DNA of 64,000 nt from Methanosarcina mazei S-6 (GTDB taxonomy: Archaea > Halobacteriota > Methanosarcinia > Methanosarcinales > Methanosarcinaceae), in NCBI RefSeq assembly GCF_000970205.1, contig NZ_CP009512.1:248001-312000 (forward strand), in the 5' to 3' direction. Positions 42,260 to 51,370 of this stretch are shown one piece after another. Under the pieces are notes generated by a model, which searched no databases, had not been told where the DNA came from, and was given only the letters and a program-made list of their open reading frames with translations. How positions within the stretch are numbered: position 1 is the stretch's first letter; each line of letters opens with the position of its first letter. A program made the translations under genes and the position numbers.

Positions 42260-43645
42260 TTAAAGCCCGTAGTTTTCTGGTTTGAAAACTGCAACTTCCT
42301 GCTTGAATTTGGTCAGGTTGTCACTCATGAACTTGTCAGCATCGTCGGTAAGAGCTTCGAGGTCGGCTTTAACCTTTGCAAGTGCATTGGTTTCGAACCT
42401 TGTGAGTTTCAGCTTGCCGGAGCCGACACCTTCTTCTATGAGGTTGCAGCACTCGATTGCAGCATTCTTGGAACGGAGGTAGTTGTTGTTTCCGTCTTTT
42501 GCGATTGCCTGTCCAACTCTGTAGGCGTTGTCATAGGCAAGCACATATCCCTGTGGGTCTCTGTACCTGTCAGAGAGCACGAGGATGTCCCTGAGGTCCT
42601 TTGCCTTTCCGGTTTTGAGGGCGACGTTCATCATGGAACAGTCGTATGCAAGGGTTTCGGACCAGCACTGGACGGTTGTACCACCGAATTCACCGTGGTA
42701 TTCAACGGACTCGTTGGACCAGAGGTCACAGCACTGCATAACGAGGTTGCCCATCAGGTCAGAGTGTGCGCAGGTGGAGGTCTTACCTTCCTGAGCGATT
42801 GGTACACCTGAGATGGCTTTTATGATGGAGTTCTCGTAACCGCAGTCTTTACCTGGGCCTGTTGCGCCTGCTTCATATGCACAGAGTGACCTTGCTGCAG
42901 AGATTGCCCTTGCAACAATTGCAGTTGTGTGGGCAAGGTTCTTGTCAAGGAGACCGCCTGCAATGAACATTGCAGTGTTTGCCTGGGCACAGTCTGTGTC
43001 ACCGGCGGAAACAGTTCCGGTCTTCTTTGCAATGTCAGAAATGTCTTTCCAGACCATTTCCATGTCCATGCTGCCGAGCACACCGATACCGAAGAGGATG
43101 CCGGCAGTGTCGTTCCTGAGGATGGAATAGTCGAAGACTTCCTTACCGCCCATGCTCTCTACTGAAAGCAGGTCAGCACCGTTCTTGGCTACTTCTTCAA
43201 AAGCTTCCATAAAGACGCTGTACTTGTCTCCTCTGAGCTGGAGGTAGTCGCGGTCTTCACGGATGTCACCAATAGTGTGGCGGAGTGCGCACTTTATGCC
43301 GTATTCATCGTGGTATTCTTCCATGATGGTTTTCTGGGCGTGTGCAACAGCTCCTCCCCAGTCAGGGTTGTTGGACATCTGTTCAACGTGTTCGGTTTCA
43401 AGAACTATAGATGGAGCACCGATCTGGACCATCCTTGCCATGATGTCAGTGGTGATCCTTTCGTATTCCTTAACGAGTTTTTCTTTAGATTTTCCTGCCT
43501 GAGGTCTTGGAGCATAGTTCACTTCGGGGGTTGTGTATCCTGCACCAATTTCGAGTCCAAGGCCTGCCTTTACCGGGAATTTACATTGCCCGAAAATAAG
43601 TTCATCTGCGTTAGCGTAAGCCATTGAAGTGTATTTCTTTACCAT
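42260..43645 (-). CDS. mtaB: methanol:5-hydroxybenzimidazolylcobamide methyltransferase
   Basis: 461 residues. MtaB binds methanol on a zinc ion and moves its methyl group to the cobalt of MtaC. The known zinc ligands of the M. barkeri enzyme fall in SVESMGGKEV (Glu163 here), GDTDCAQANT (Cys219) and GKDCGYEN (Cys268), all present. The sequence begins VKKYTSMAYANADELIFGQCKFPVKAGLGLEIGAGYTTPEVNYAPRP. It follows mtaC by 12 bp in the standard mtaCB order. This is one of several isozymes expected in the genome; its number cannot be read from this window. Confidence 0.98.
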   Translation of the reverse strand: MVKKYTSMAYANADELIFGQCKFPVKAGLGLEIGAGYTTPEVNYAPRPQAGKSKEKLVKEYERITTDIMARMVQIGAPSIVLETEHVEQMSNNPDWGGAVAHAQKTIMEEYHDEYGIKCALRHTIGDIREDRDYLQLRGDKYSVFMEAFEEVAKNGADLLSVESMGGKEVFDYSILRNDTAGILFGIGVLGSMDMEMVWKDISDIAKKTGTVSAGDTDCAQANTAMFIAGGLLDKNLAHTTAIVARAISAARSLCAYEAGATGPGKDCGYENSIIKAISGVPIAQEGKTSTCAHSDLMGNLVMQCCDLWSNESVEYHGEFGGTTVQCWSETLAYDCSMMNVALKTGKAKDLRDILVLSDRYRDPQGYVLAYDNAYRVGQAIAKDGNNNYLRSKNAAIECCNLIEEGVGSGKLKLTRFETNALAKVKADLEALTDDADKFMSDNLTKFKQEVAVFKPENYGL

Positions 43646-43657
43646 TTTGCTCCCTCC

Positions 43658-44434
43658 TTAGTGCTTGTGGAATTCCTCTCTTAATGCTGCGATATCTGTG
43701 GTACCTGCTACGATTGCGTCAGCAATCTTGGGGGCATCAGCAGCTTCTTCACCATAAACTCCGAGGTCATACTGGGACACGAAGTCCTGGTTCACAGCAC
43801 CGCCACCGCATGCAAAGGGCAGTTTGATTCCCTTCTCAAGGAGTTTGTCATTGATTTCCTTGAATGCATACATGGTGGTTGTCATGAGGGCAGTACCTGT
43901 AAGCAGTATCGGCTTCTCTTTTGTAACACATTCAATGACCTCATCTACAGGAACATCTCTTCCGAGGTCAACTACATCATAGCCGTTTGCTCTCAGGAGG
44001 GCAACAACAATGTTCTTTCCGATGTCATGGACGTCACCTTCTGCGACATGGCAGACAACCTTGCCCTTTGGCTCGGGAACTTCTGTGGTCTTGGTCTTAC
44101 AATATTCGATACCTGCAAGCATAGCGTCAGCAGACATCATAACGTTGGGGAGGAAAATGATACCATCATCATAAAGCTGGGTTACAACTCCCATTCCTAC
44201 CATAAGGGCATCGTCAATAAGGGCAATCGGGTTCTTTCCTGCATCGATTGCTGCCTGAAGACCATCTACAACATCGTCTTCTTCTCCCTCGTAGATAGCT
44301 TTTGCAATTGGATAAATGAGTTTATCCTTGGGGTAAAGCTCTTCTGCTGCTTCGTCAGGTGTCATTTCCTTTTCGAGGGCGACGTTGTAGCGTACTAATA
44401 TGCCATCGACATCTTCCAGTTTCAAATCCAACAT
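43658..44434 (-). CDS. mtaC: methanol-specific corrinoid protein
   Basis: 258 residues. MtaC carries the cobamide that takes the methyl group from MtaB and hands it to MtaA. An N-terminal helical cap (residues 1-~115) precedes the B12-binding Rossmann domain with the base-off ligand His136 in GDVHDIGKNIV and the GTALMTTTM and GGGAVN loops near the end. A GGAGG-type ribosome binding site precedes the ATG at 44434. It is the first gene of the mtaCB pair; upstream lies nearly 1.9 kb without a clear gene, which may include a long leader. Confidence 0.98.
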   Translation of the reverse strand: MLDLKLEDVDGILVRYNVALEKEMTPDEAAEELYPKDKLIYPIAKAIYEGEEDDVVDGLQAAIDAGKNPIALIDDALMVGMGVVTQLYDDGIIFLPNVMMSADAMLAGIEYCKTKTTEVPEPKGKVVCHVAEGDVHDIGKNIVVALLRANGYDVVDLGRDVPVDEVIECVTKEKPILLTGTALMTTTMYAFKEINDKLLEKGIKLPFACGGGAVNQDFVSQYDLGVYGEEAADAPKIADAIVAGTTDIAALREEFHKH

Positions 44435-46311
44435 ATTTTAACCTCCATTTTAATAATGAAGAGATCTCAGATTGCTCAGATCTTTGATCCTGCAAGTTGA
44501 ATCTTCCTGAATTTTCAGGTATTTCATCCCGAAATACTGTCTGAAACAATGAAAATGAATTCGAAAACCTCCAGATCGAATTCTTTCCATTGTGAGAGTT
44601 GGATAACCTCTTGGTGGTATACTGGTCGCACGATAGTGCCGAATTACAGGCCAGGTTCTCGTTTTTCAGGCTCCTTAGGAATACTATTTATTTCCTGGGG
44701 TTCAGGTTTTTTCCTATTCCTATTTCATGTGCCTTTTAGCCTTTTCCCAGTTAACTAATGAAAGGTGTACTCCCTTTATTATTCGGGAATTCACTTGCAG
44801 ATGACAGTTGGAGTTTCTGGAATATACCTTCATCTGTGCTAATTTTTGAGCAGCTATAATTTTATAATTATGGCTTCAATTTTCCAGGCAAATGATTTTA
44901 TAAAAAAGAACTGTTTTTTTACCCCGGTTTATTTAATCAATGGCATCAAAATTTATGAGGCAATTATCGCCTTTTCCAGAATATTTCTTACTGGAATCTT
45001 AATTTAACTAAAGATTCTTTTTTGAGCTATGGAGGTTATCAAGTGGACTTGATTTCTATGAAATTTTTATTAAGGCAAAATATTGATCTGCCAGGGCTTT
45101 CTCGTAAATGCAAGCAAGTGAAATTAACTTGCTGAGTTATATTTCTGTATCTTTTCAGATATTTTATTTCTCTTCTTTATATATTAGAAGACCTTTGAAA
45201 GTCCCATATTTCTAATTGGTACAGGTTCTAATTAAACCTTACTTTTTGCCTTCTTTTCTTCGTTTTTCAAAAAGTGAGCGATCTTTTTCCCTGATAAGTT
45301 TTTGTATCTCTGTTCTTAATTTCTTAGTATGATGACTTTTAACTATTTTTTGAAAAAATATTTCCGTATGGAAGCCAGATGCTCTATTGCCTGGATAGAA
45401 TACTTTTTCTCTCCTTATGTTGAGACTCTATCCATGTAAAAGTCGAGGACAATTTTAACATATATAAACTTTTCTCACGTCAGGTCACAGCTTTCCTGAA
45501 CCGGAAATATTTTTCCTTCAAATGCATCCATGCTTAAAGGGACTGACTGTGATCTGACCGTAACAGTGAGTGCTTTTTGAATTTTCGTAACTAACAGCTT
45601 TCTGACCTCTATTTTCCCGCTTTCCAACACGTCCACAGGTTTTGTTAATCTTTCCGTGGAGCGCATCGCTGAACCTATTATGACTCTATCTCGATAGGAC
45701 TCCTTCCTCGGAGGCTATCAAGCCGACAGGGAAGAGTAGTTCACTGTGAATCTCTTCGAGGAGTACACCCCTGAATCTATCATCTGACTCTATTATAATA
45801 GTATCCGGGGGTTGAGAGCGCAAAGATTTACTATCATTTGCTTCAACGCTTTAACGTCATCTGCGGGATTTTGCCTTCTGCAGGACTCTATTCTGGACTA
45901 ACATGGAGGCGGGCTTTGGAGAAATGAAGAAGCTGTGACGAGAATGAAAATAGTACATCTTCTCTTTAAGTTGTCCTTCTTTTTAAGTTGTCCTTCTTTT
46001 TAAGTTGTCCTTCTTTTTAAGTTGTTCTCCTCTTCATGTGCATCTCCTCTTCATGTGCGTCTTTTCTTTGATGATAAAATATACCAGCTAAGAAAAGACT
46101 TTAAAGAAGAATATGTATCCATCTAATAATGGGTTTTTCACTCACCGTTGAAATGTAAATTAAACTAATAAAATCAGCATGCTGTAACCAGGAAACATTT
46201 CCTGGAATTACCTGCGGCATCAGGTCAGTAATTTCAGTAAAAATGTTTTAAAATAGGGTTTGACGAGTCAGGTTTTTATCTGGCCCGCCCTTCATTTTCT
46301 TTTTCGTCTTT
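44435..46311. other. 1.9-kb gene-poor region upstream of mtaC
   Basis: No convincing gene. The mtaC promoter and leader must lie in its left part. Minus-strand TATA candidates occur near 44925-44935 and, strongly, at 45460-45469 (TTTATATATG on the minus strand). A 63-codon minus-strand frame at 45475-45666 (ends PVQESCDLT) lacks support. An inverted repeat GGATAGA ... TCTATCC spans 45391-45434. The segment 45690-45760 has paired CCTTCCTCGGAGG-type short hairpins that look like remnants of a mobile element, not proven. The 17-bp tandem repeat follows. Confidence 0.45.
45960..46027. repeat. 17-bp tandem repeat, 4 units
   Basis: TTCTTTTTAAGTTGTCC at 45977 and 45994, with one-base variants at 45960 and 46011. 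It is followed by a second, two-copy 17-bp motif (CTCCTCTTCATGTGCAT-type) at about 46028-46061. Confidence 0.9.
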
Positions 46312-47469
46312 TTATTCTTTTATACCTTTTATGCTCCCGATTCTCTGTATATGTCCCTCATGTTTGTGTTCATTATGCGCGTGTCCTTCGTGCTTATGTC
46401 CATGCTCGGTTTTGTGCGCATTTATCCCTTTTTTCTCAAATGTTTCTTTCACAGAGCTGTTTACAGCATCTTTCAGAGCTTCTTTGTCAACATTTGAAAC
46501 CGCAGAGAGTATCTTGAATGTCGGGAAAGCTCCATCTTTTGATTTAATCACATCTTCCTGAGGCTCTTCATTATAGATGGTGACACTCTGTTTTACGGTC
46601 TCCGTCCCATTGTCCAGGAAGAGTTTTATATGCCCTACAAATTCAGGGTTAAGCTCCAGAACTTTTCCTTTTATTATATTCATTAATTCGGTGGTGAGTT
46701 TCCTGGCTTCTTCTGTGTTCAGGTTTCCTCCTTCTTTAATTTCAAACTCTGCCGCATAGCTGCCAACGCCCGAGGCTTTGATGGAGTCTTCGGTTTCCTG
46801 CGGCCCTGTAATGCTGGATGTATTTTCTGCAGTAGCTGTTTCCTGGATTTTTTTCGGTGCTTCTCTTATATCAGGAAGAACTACCTGCATGAATTTCTCA
46901 AATCTTTCGCCGGTGTCCTTTCCCGAAAGCAAGACCACCTTTGCTTCAGGGTTCAACTGCTGGACCGAAGTTTCGAGTATCGGTATCCTGATCGGCTCTA
47001 TGAGATCTACCTTATTTATTCCCAGGATTTCAGCATCTATAATCTGCCTCATAGCGAATTCTTTTACCTCTTTCATCAGGTGTTTGAAGCGGCTGCCGTC
47101 AATCAGAGTTACAAGTGGAGCAACTTTCACTTCCTCTCCAAGATTCATAAGCTCAACTTCGGTTTTGATCACATTCGGGAAAGCGATTCCTGTGGGCTCG
47201 ATCATTATGATATCGGGCTTATACTCTTTTACAAGAGTGCTCATTGTTGCCCTCAGCCCGACTTTCAATGTACAGCAGATGCACCCGCTTGTGATTTCCT
47301 TGGTGTCGAAACCGAATCTCTTAATCACATCGCCGTCAATCCCTATTTCCCCTATCTCGTTTACGATAATTGCAACTTTTTTCCCTTTATCTGCGAGGTA
47401 TTTGCCCATATTGATAATGGTAGTGGTCTTTCCGCTTCCCAGGAAACCTCCAACAACAATGACTTCCAC
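46312..47469 (-). CDS. CobW/P47K-family GTPase with His-rich tail
   Basis: 385 residues. P-loop VGGFLGSGKTTTIINMGKYL, the family metal motif SGCICCTLKVGL (CXCC), IMIEPTGIAFPN, and NKVD (G4) define a COG0523-type GTPase. The C-terminal tail HGHKHEGHAHNEHKHEGH is a metal-binding histidine run. Such proteins insert or guard metals, including cobalt in corrinoids. Placed between mtaC and the RamA-type activase, it may help supply metal or corrinoid to the methanol methyltransferase system; that is inference. The gap to the activase gene is 435 bp. Confidence 0.9.
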   Translation of the reverse strand: MEVIVVGGFLGSGKTTTIINMGKYLADKGKKVAIIVNEIGEIGIDGDVIKRFGFDTKEITSGCICCTLKVGLRATMSTLVKEYKPDIIMIEPTGIAFPNVIKTEVELMNLGEEVKVAPLVTLIDGSRFKHLMKEVKEFAMRQIIDAEILGINKVDLIEPIRIPILETSVQQLNPEAKVVLLSGKDTGERFEKFMQVVLPDIREAPKKIQETATAENTSSITGPQETEDSIKASGVGSYAAEFEIKEGGNLNTEEARKLTTELMNIIKGKVLELNPEFVGHIKLFLDNGTETVKQSVTIYNEEPQEDVIKSKDGAFPTFKILSAVSNVDKEALKDAVNSSVKETFEKKGINAHKTEHGHKHEGHAHNEHKHEGHIQRIGSIKGIKE

Positions 47470-47904
47470 TTTTTTTCCTCCGTTTTCTGCCGCTTTCTGC
47501 TTATTGTTTTCTTTCCGTTTTTTATTAAAAGTATTGTAAATATATTTTTTATTCAGGAATATATGTCAACTTTTCTATCCTCAAAGTATATTTTTCTATC
47601 TCTATATGGAGTTCTTAAAATTTTTATTAGTTATCTCACCCATTTCCCAGTAAAACAGGAAGATAGCAATGGGATTAAAAGCCTGAAATTGGGTAAGAAA
47701 TTTTAGTTCTCAGGTTAATTCCGCTTTTAGAAAAAGAAAAGGCTGAATCAAGCCAGTAAAAAGTAATAATAATTCATGTTTCAGGGATGTATCAGATATA
47801 TTGCAGTTTAGCCAGTGTTTTTCGAATAAAGCAGGAATCAGGATTTCATTCCTGAATCAGCCCGCTTATTCTGTCTGATTAAGCACCCTCATTTTTCCCT
47901 TTCC
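47470..47904. other. intergenic region upstream of the CobW-like gene
   Basis: 435 bp without a gene. A minus-strand TATA-type element (TATATTT/AAATATAT) near 47536-47550 could be the promoter. The region 47850-47900 contains CAGGAATCAGGATTTCATTCCTG, a short hairpin possibly terminating the activase gene. Confidence 0.4.
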
Positions 47905-49524
47905 TTAAATTCCTGCAACAGTCAGGTTTTCCCATTTGAACCTGTCATCAGGGCAGGCGTGCAGGCAGCGCTGGCAGTTTGCTCCGTCACAGAGGTCTGT
48001 CCTTATTTTGACAAGTCCGTTGTCTTCCATTCTGAGGGCTCCGTTCGGGCACACCTTTGCACACTTTTTACAGCCCTGGCAGTCTTCTATAACCATTGTG
48101 AGGTAGGTCCCGACCTTCTCAAGCACCTCAAGCCCTTCTTCTCCAAGTACGGGGATATCCCTTTCTACCTGGCGGTCAATTTTCAGGATAGTTGAAGGTT
48201 CGCTTAACATGGGCAGTTTTTTCTTTTTCAGGAACTTCTGGAGCATCTTGAATGCCATGCCCTCATTCCAGTAAGCAAGTTCAAGCAGGTAAGCTTCCTT
48301 AAAGGCTTCCGAGGTTGCAAACATTACATGCGTACCAAGGATTTGCTTTGCAATTGTCTGCAGCTCCCATAGCCTGTCTTCGGAAAGCAGGATTTCCCTG
48401 GCAACTGTAAGAGAGGTGTTCCCTATCTGTGATACATAATTTGCATTGTAAGGTATCATCCCTACCTGATGGGCTTTTGCGGCATCCATGTAAGTCCCGG
48501 CAGCACCTGACATGTGTGCTATCTTGAGGTCTTCCATCTCAATGCCTGCCGCTGCACAGAGGGTGATGTGGCCTGCCCGGAGTGCGCCTATCGCTCTTCC
48601 GGCTTCGATAAGGTCATTATTCGTGAACTTGATGCCGTCCTGCAGATAAAGGACGCCTTCAGGAGTCTGGATTTTTGGCAGGACTATTAACTTGTTTCTC
48701 ATCCCGGCTTCGATAAGGGCAATAACTCCCGTGCCTGTAATGCCTTTTGCAGTGACCTCTCCCTTTTCCACAACTTCCCCTGTTTTTGGGTTTATGAGGT
48801 CTCCTTTTGCTGTTTTCATGTCTCTGTCAAGAACATAACAGCGCAGGTTATTGCCTTCAAATTCGACATCACATATTGTGTGAGGAGAAGCAATGGATCC
48901 GTATTCGATTTCCTGGCCTTCGAGGGCAGGTCCGGCAGCAGCAGACCCTGTATAAATAATCCCGTTTGATTTAAGTGCCATTTCCGCATTTGTCCCGTAG
49001 TCCGTGGCAATTGCAATCTCGTCGCTCTCGATCATGCCTGCTTTTACAATAAGGGCAAGTGCGTCGGCTCCAACTTCGTGTTTTATTGCCGGGGGGACGA
49101 TGAGTTTACAGTTTTGAAATTCTTCAAATCCGGCAATTTCGGACAGCGGTATAATCCGGGAATCTCTGTTTTGCTCCTGGATATGATACTTCTCTTTCTT
49201 ACGCTCTCCGGCATATGCAAGGTCTTCAATTGGAATTCCCTGAAAGATAGAAAGCTGGATAGGGTTTCCGCAGATTGCGAACCTTTCCATCTCTTCAGGT
49301 TTTACTCCCAGCTCATTAAGGATGTTCTTTACTGCTGTTGCCGAGAGCCCGTGTGCTTTATCAAGACCGTAATGGATTGCAAAGTCGAGGTGGTCCATTA
49401 CATTTGCTCCTGGCAGAGGGTTCCGGAGAGTTATTACGGTTTTCTTGATCTCGCCGCTCTCCAGGTCAATTTTCTGGGCCCTGAATCCACTGGTTCCCAG
49501 GTCAATTGCAACTCCTGTTTTCAT
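47905..49524 (-). CDS. corrinoid-protein reductive activase (RamA type)
   Basis: 539 residues. The N-terminal ASKHA (actin/hsp70-like) ATPase part begins VAIDLGTSGFRAQKIDLESGE, contains EIAIATDYGTNAEMALK and SGAAGTYMDAAKA, and the C-terminal ~55 residues form a two-cluster ferredoxin, CQGCKKCAKVCP and CDGANCQRCLHACP. RamA uses ATP and low-potential electrons to reduce the inactive Co(II) corrinoid of methyltransferases back to Co(I). Next to mtaA and mtaCB, it is the likely activase for MtaC. The fold order, ATPase then ferredoxin, is that of RamA from Methanosarcina. Confidence 0.95.
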   Translation of the reverse strand: MKTGVAIDLGTSGFRAQKIDLESGEIKKTVITLRNPLPGANVMDHLDFAIHYGLDKAHGLSATAVKNILNELGVKPEEMERFAICGNPIQLSIFQGIPIEDLAYAGERKKEKYHIQEQNRDSRIIPLSEIAGFEEFQNCKLIVPPAIKHEVGADALALIVKAGMIESDEIAIATDYGTNAEMALKSNGIIYTGSAAAGPALEGQEIEYGSIASPHTICDVEFEGNNLRCYVLDRDMKTAKGDLINPKTGEVVEKGEVTAKGITGTGVIALIEAGMRNKLIVLPKIQTPEGVLYLQDGIKFTNNDLIEAGRAIGALRAGHITLCAAAGIEMEDLKIAHMSGAAGTYMDAAKAHQVGMIPYNANYVSQIGNTSLTVAREILLSEDRLWELQTIAKQILGTHVMFATSEAFKEAYLLELAYWNEGMAFKMLQKFLKKKKLPMLSEPSTILKIDRQVERDIPVLGEEGLEVLEKVGTYLTMVIEDCQGCKKCAKVCPNGALRMEDNGLVKIRTDLCDGANCQRCLHACPDDRFKWENLTVAGI

Positions 49525-49824
49525 ATCTTAACCTCCTTCAAAAAAGTTTAAGATTTTCTCTACTAATCCTTTCAACAGCTTTTGTTTTCAATAAATTTCG
49601 ATGAGTTATAATGAATAAGATATTACTGTGAATGTTGCTGGATTATTTCTGCCCGGACCGAGTATCCTGAACTGCCAGCCTTTCAGGGCCCTGGTTCGGA
49701 TATGCCTCATCCCTGAGGTCCCTTCCCGGCAAGTAAAAAAAATATGAATTGGGCACGATGTCAGAGCTTGAAAATCCCTGGCTCAGAATCTGCCCGTAAA
49801 AAAAATAAAGGATTTTATGCCTTA

Positions 49825-50844
49825 TCAGGCGTAGAATTCGTCTCTTGCTGCGACCAGAGCTTTAACGTTCTCAAGAGGGGTCATGGGTGCAATTCCACAG
49901 CCTGGTGCAAGTACATCAATTCCGCCTTCAAGAGCTTCTTTTGCTTCAGCCTTTATCTTGTCAACAGGTCCGGGCAGAAGAGTGAACGGGCTGGAAACAT
50001 TTCCTACTAACCTTGCTCTGGTTCCGATTACTTCCTTGCCCTTCTTTGCGCTTCCGATCTTTTCTTCAACGCTGAGGCCTTCAAAACCGCAGTCTGCCAT
50101 GTCGCTGAGGATCGGGTTCACGTTTCCGCAGATGTGGAGGACAGTTACGGAGTTCACGCTAGAGGCGAACTTCTGAAGCCTTGATTTGAGGAACTGCCTG
50201 AAGGAGTCAGGGCTCATAAGGTCAGGAGAGGCGACCGGGTCTGCGATGGCAATTACGTCTGCACCGGCTTCTACCATTGCATTTGCATATATAATTGAAG
50301 CTTCGGTTGCGATGTCCAGAGCCTGTTCTAAGAGGTCGGTTTTCTTGATGGACCATTTCATGAAGGATTTGACACTTACAAGGTCGGATGCGACTGTAAC
50401 AGGGCCTTCCATACCGCCAACGATTGGCACGTCAGGTCCAACTTTTTCCCTGATGATCTTAATTGCTTCAAGAACTACTGGAATTCTGCCCCTCTGCAGG
50501 AGGTCTGCAGGGACTGCTGCGCCTTCAAGGTCCTTGGGATAGGGGTGACCGGTAACGGAAGGCTGTCTGTTCTTGGTACCCATGTTGATTTCACAGCCCA
50601 TTGCTTCGACCAGAACGGTAAGGCAGTAGGGAAGTCTTACAGCTTCAAGTCCGCTGAGCTCGTGGTTGGCGAGTGCCAGCTTTGCCATGAGTTCGGGGTT
50701 TGTGTGGGCTTCAGGCCAGGGGGCACCGACTACGTCCATGAGTTCTACAATTCCGGTCTGGGTTACGGAACAAACAGGTACTTTGTCAACAGGTTCGCCT
50801 TTCAGGGCGGCTAAAAGTCTTGTTTTAAGTGTGAATTCGCTCAT
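49825..50844 (-). CDS. mtaA: methylcobamide:coenzyme M methyltransferase, methanol-specific
   Basis: 339 residues from ATG 50844 (MSEFTLKTRLLAALKGEPVDKVPVCSVTQTG), the start known for M. barkeri MtaA. A GTG/ATG three codons earlier (50853) has no room for its ribosome binding site. MtaA transfers the methyl group from methyl-MtaC to coenzyme M through a zinc site; the ligand pattern HICGN and the distal PGCGIAPMTP are visible. It is a UroD-fold enzyme. It is transcribed alone, with a strong TATA box and an inverted repeat around 50901-50927. Confidence 0.98.
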   Translation of the reverse strand: MSEFTLKTRLLAALKGEPVDKVPVCSVTQTGIVELMDVVGAPWPEAHTNPELMAKLALANHELSGLEAVRLPYCLTVLVEAMGCEINMGTKNRQPSVTGHPYPKDLEGAAVPADLLQRGRIPVVLEAIKIIREKVGPDVPIVGGMEGPVTVASDLVSVKSFMKWSIKKTDLLEQALDIATEASIIYANAMVEAGADVIAIADPVASPDLMSPDSFRQFLKSRLQKFASSVNSVTVLHICGNVNPILSDMADCGFEGLSVEEKIGSAKKGKEVIGTRARLVGNVSSPFTLLPGPVDKIKAEAKEALEGGIDVLAPGCGIAPMTPLENVKALVAARDEFYA

Positions 50845-50900
50845 ATCGGTCATACCTTTTTTTACTTTTATCCTTGTACATTTATTTTTATTACAATTTT

Positions 50901-50930
50901 ATTGTCTACTTGACAATATTATATAGACCT
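50901..50930 (-). promoter_or_regulatory. mtaA promoter with inverted repeat
   Basis: On the minus strand TCTATATAAT (about 50926-50917) is a clear TATA box. Immediately downstream, ATTGTC-(5 bp)-GACAAT at 50901-50917 is a perfect inverted repeat overlapping the expected transcription start, so a bound regulator would block or shape initiation. Confidence 0.6.
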
Positions 50931-51370
50931 TTTCAATCCAAAATGTTTCACACTCCAGACTAGAGTATCCAGAGTTTAAAGCATATTAAAAAATTAAGGT
51001 CTCTTTTGATAAACGGGAATAGATAGCTCTGAATCATCTTTTTTCTCGCCTGAGCGGGAATGAGAATAATCAAAGTAAAAACAATTCTCGAACCCCTCTG
51101 TTGAGTCAGAATGCGGACATTTTTTTAGTTAGCAAATTATAAAAGCTAATTGCCAGGAATTTTTTTCTACCTCTTTTTTGATAAATCACACAATAAATTT
51201 TAACCCTATTATCTCTCTTACTATTTTTCTTATTGATGCTTCTCGACCCGATTATTTCTCCCTTAAATGATATGCAACTCCTGTTCATTCTGTCCGGAGT
51301 TTTCAGGATTAAGTAAACTCATTAAGTTAAGTTTCTTATTCTTGCGTCACATTGAATTACAGGGGGTTCG
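50931..51370. other. 440-bp intergenic region
   Basis: AT-rich DNA between the divergent mtaA promoter and the P-type ATPase. No gene is seen. A plus-strand TATA-type element for the ATPase is unclear. Confidence 0.4.

Noticed and set aside
45475-45950. possible TnpB/IS remnant with small hairpins upstream of mtaC
   Set aside because: I could not identify a transposase motif or paired ends; the 63-codon frame here has no recognisable domain.
46778-47539. 253-codon plus-strand frame opposite the CobW-like gene
   Set aside because: Antisense shadow of a gene with clear GTPase motifs.
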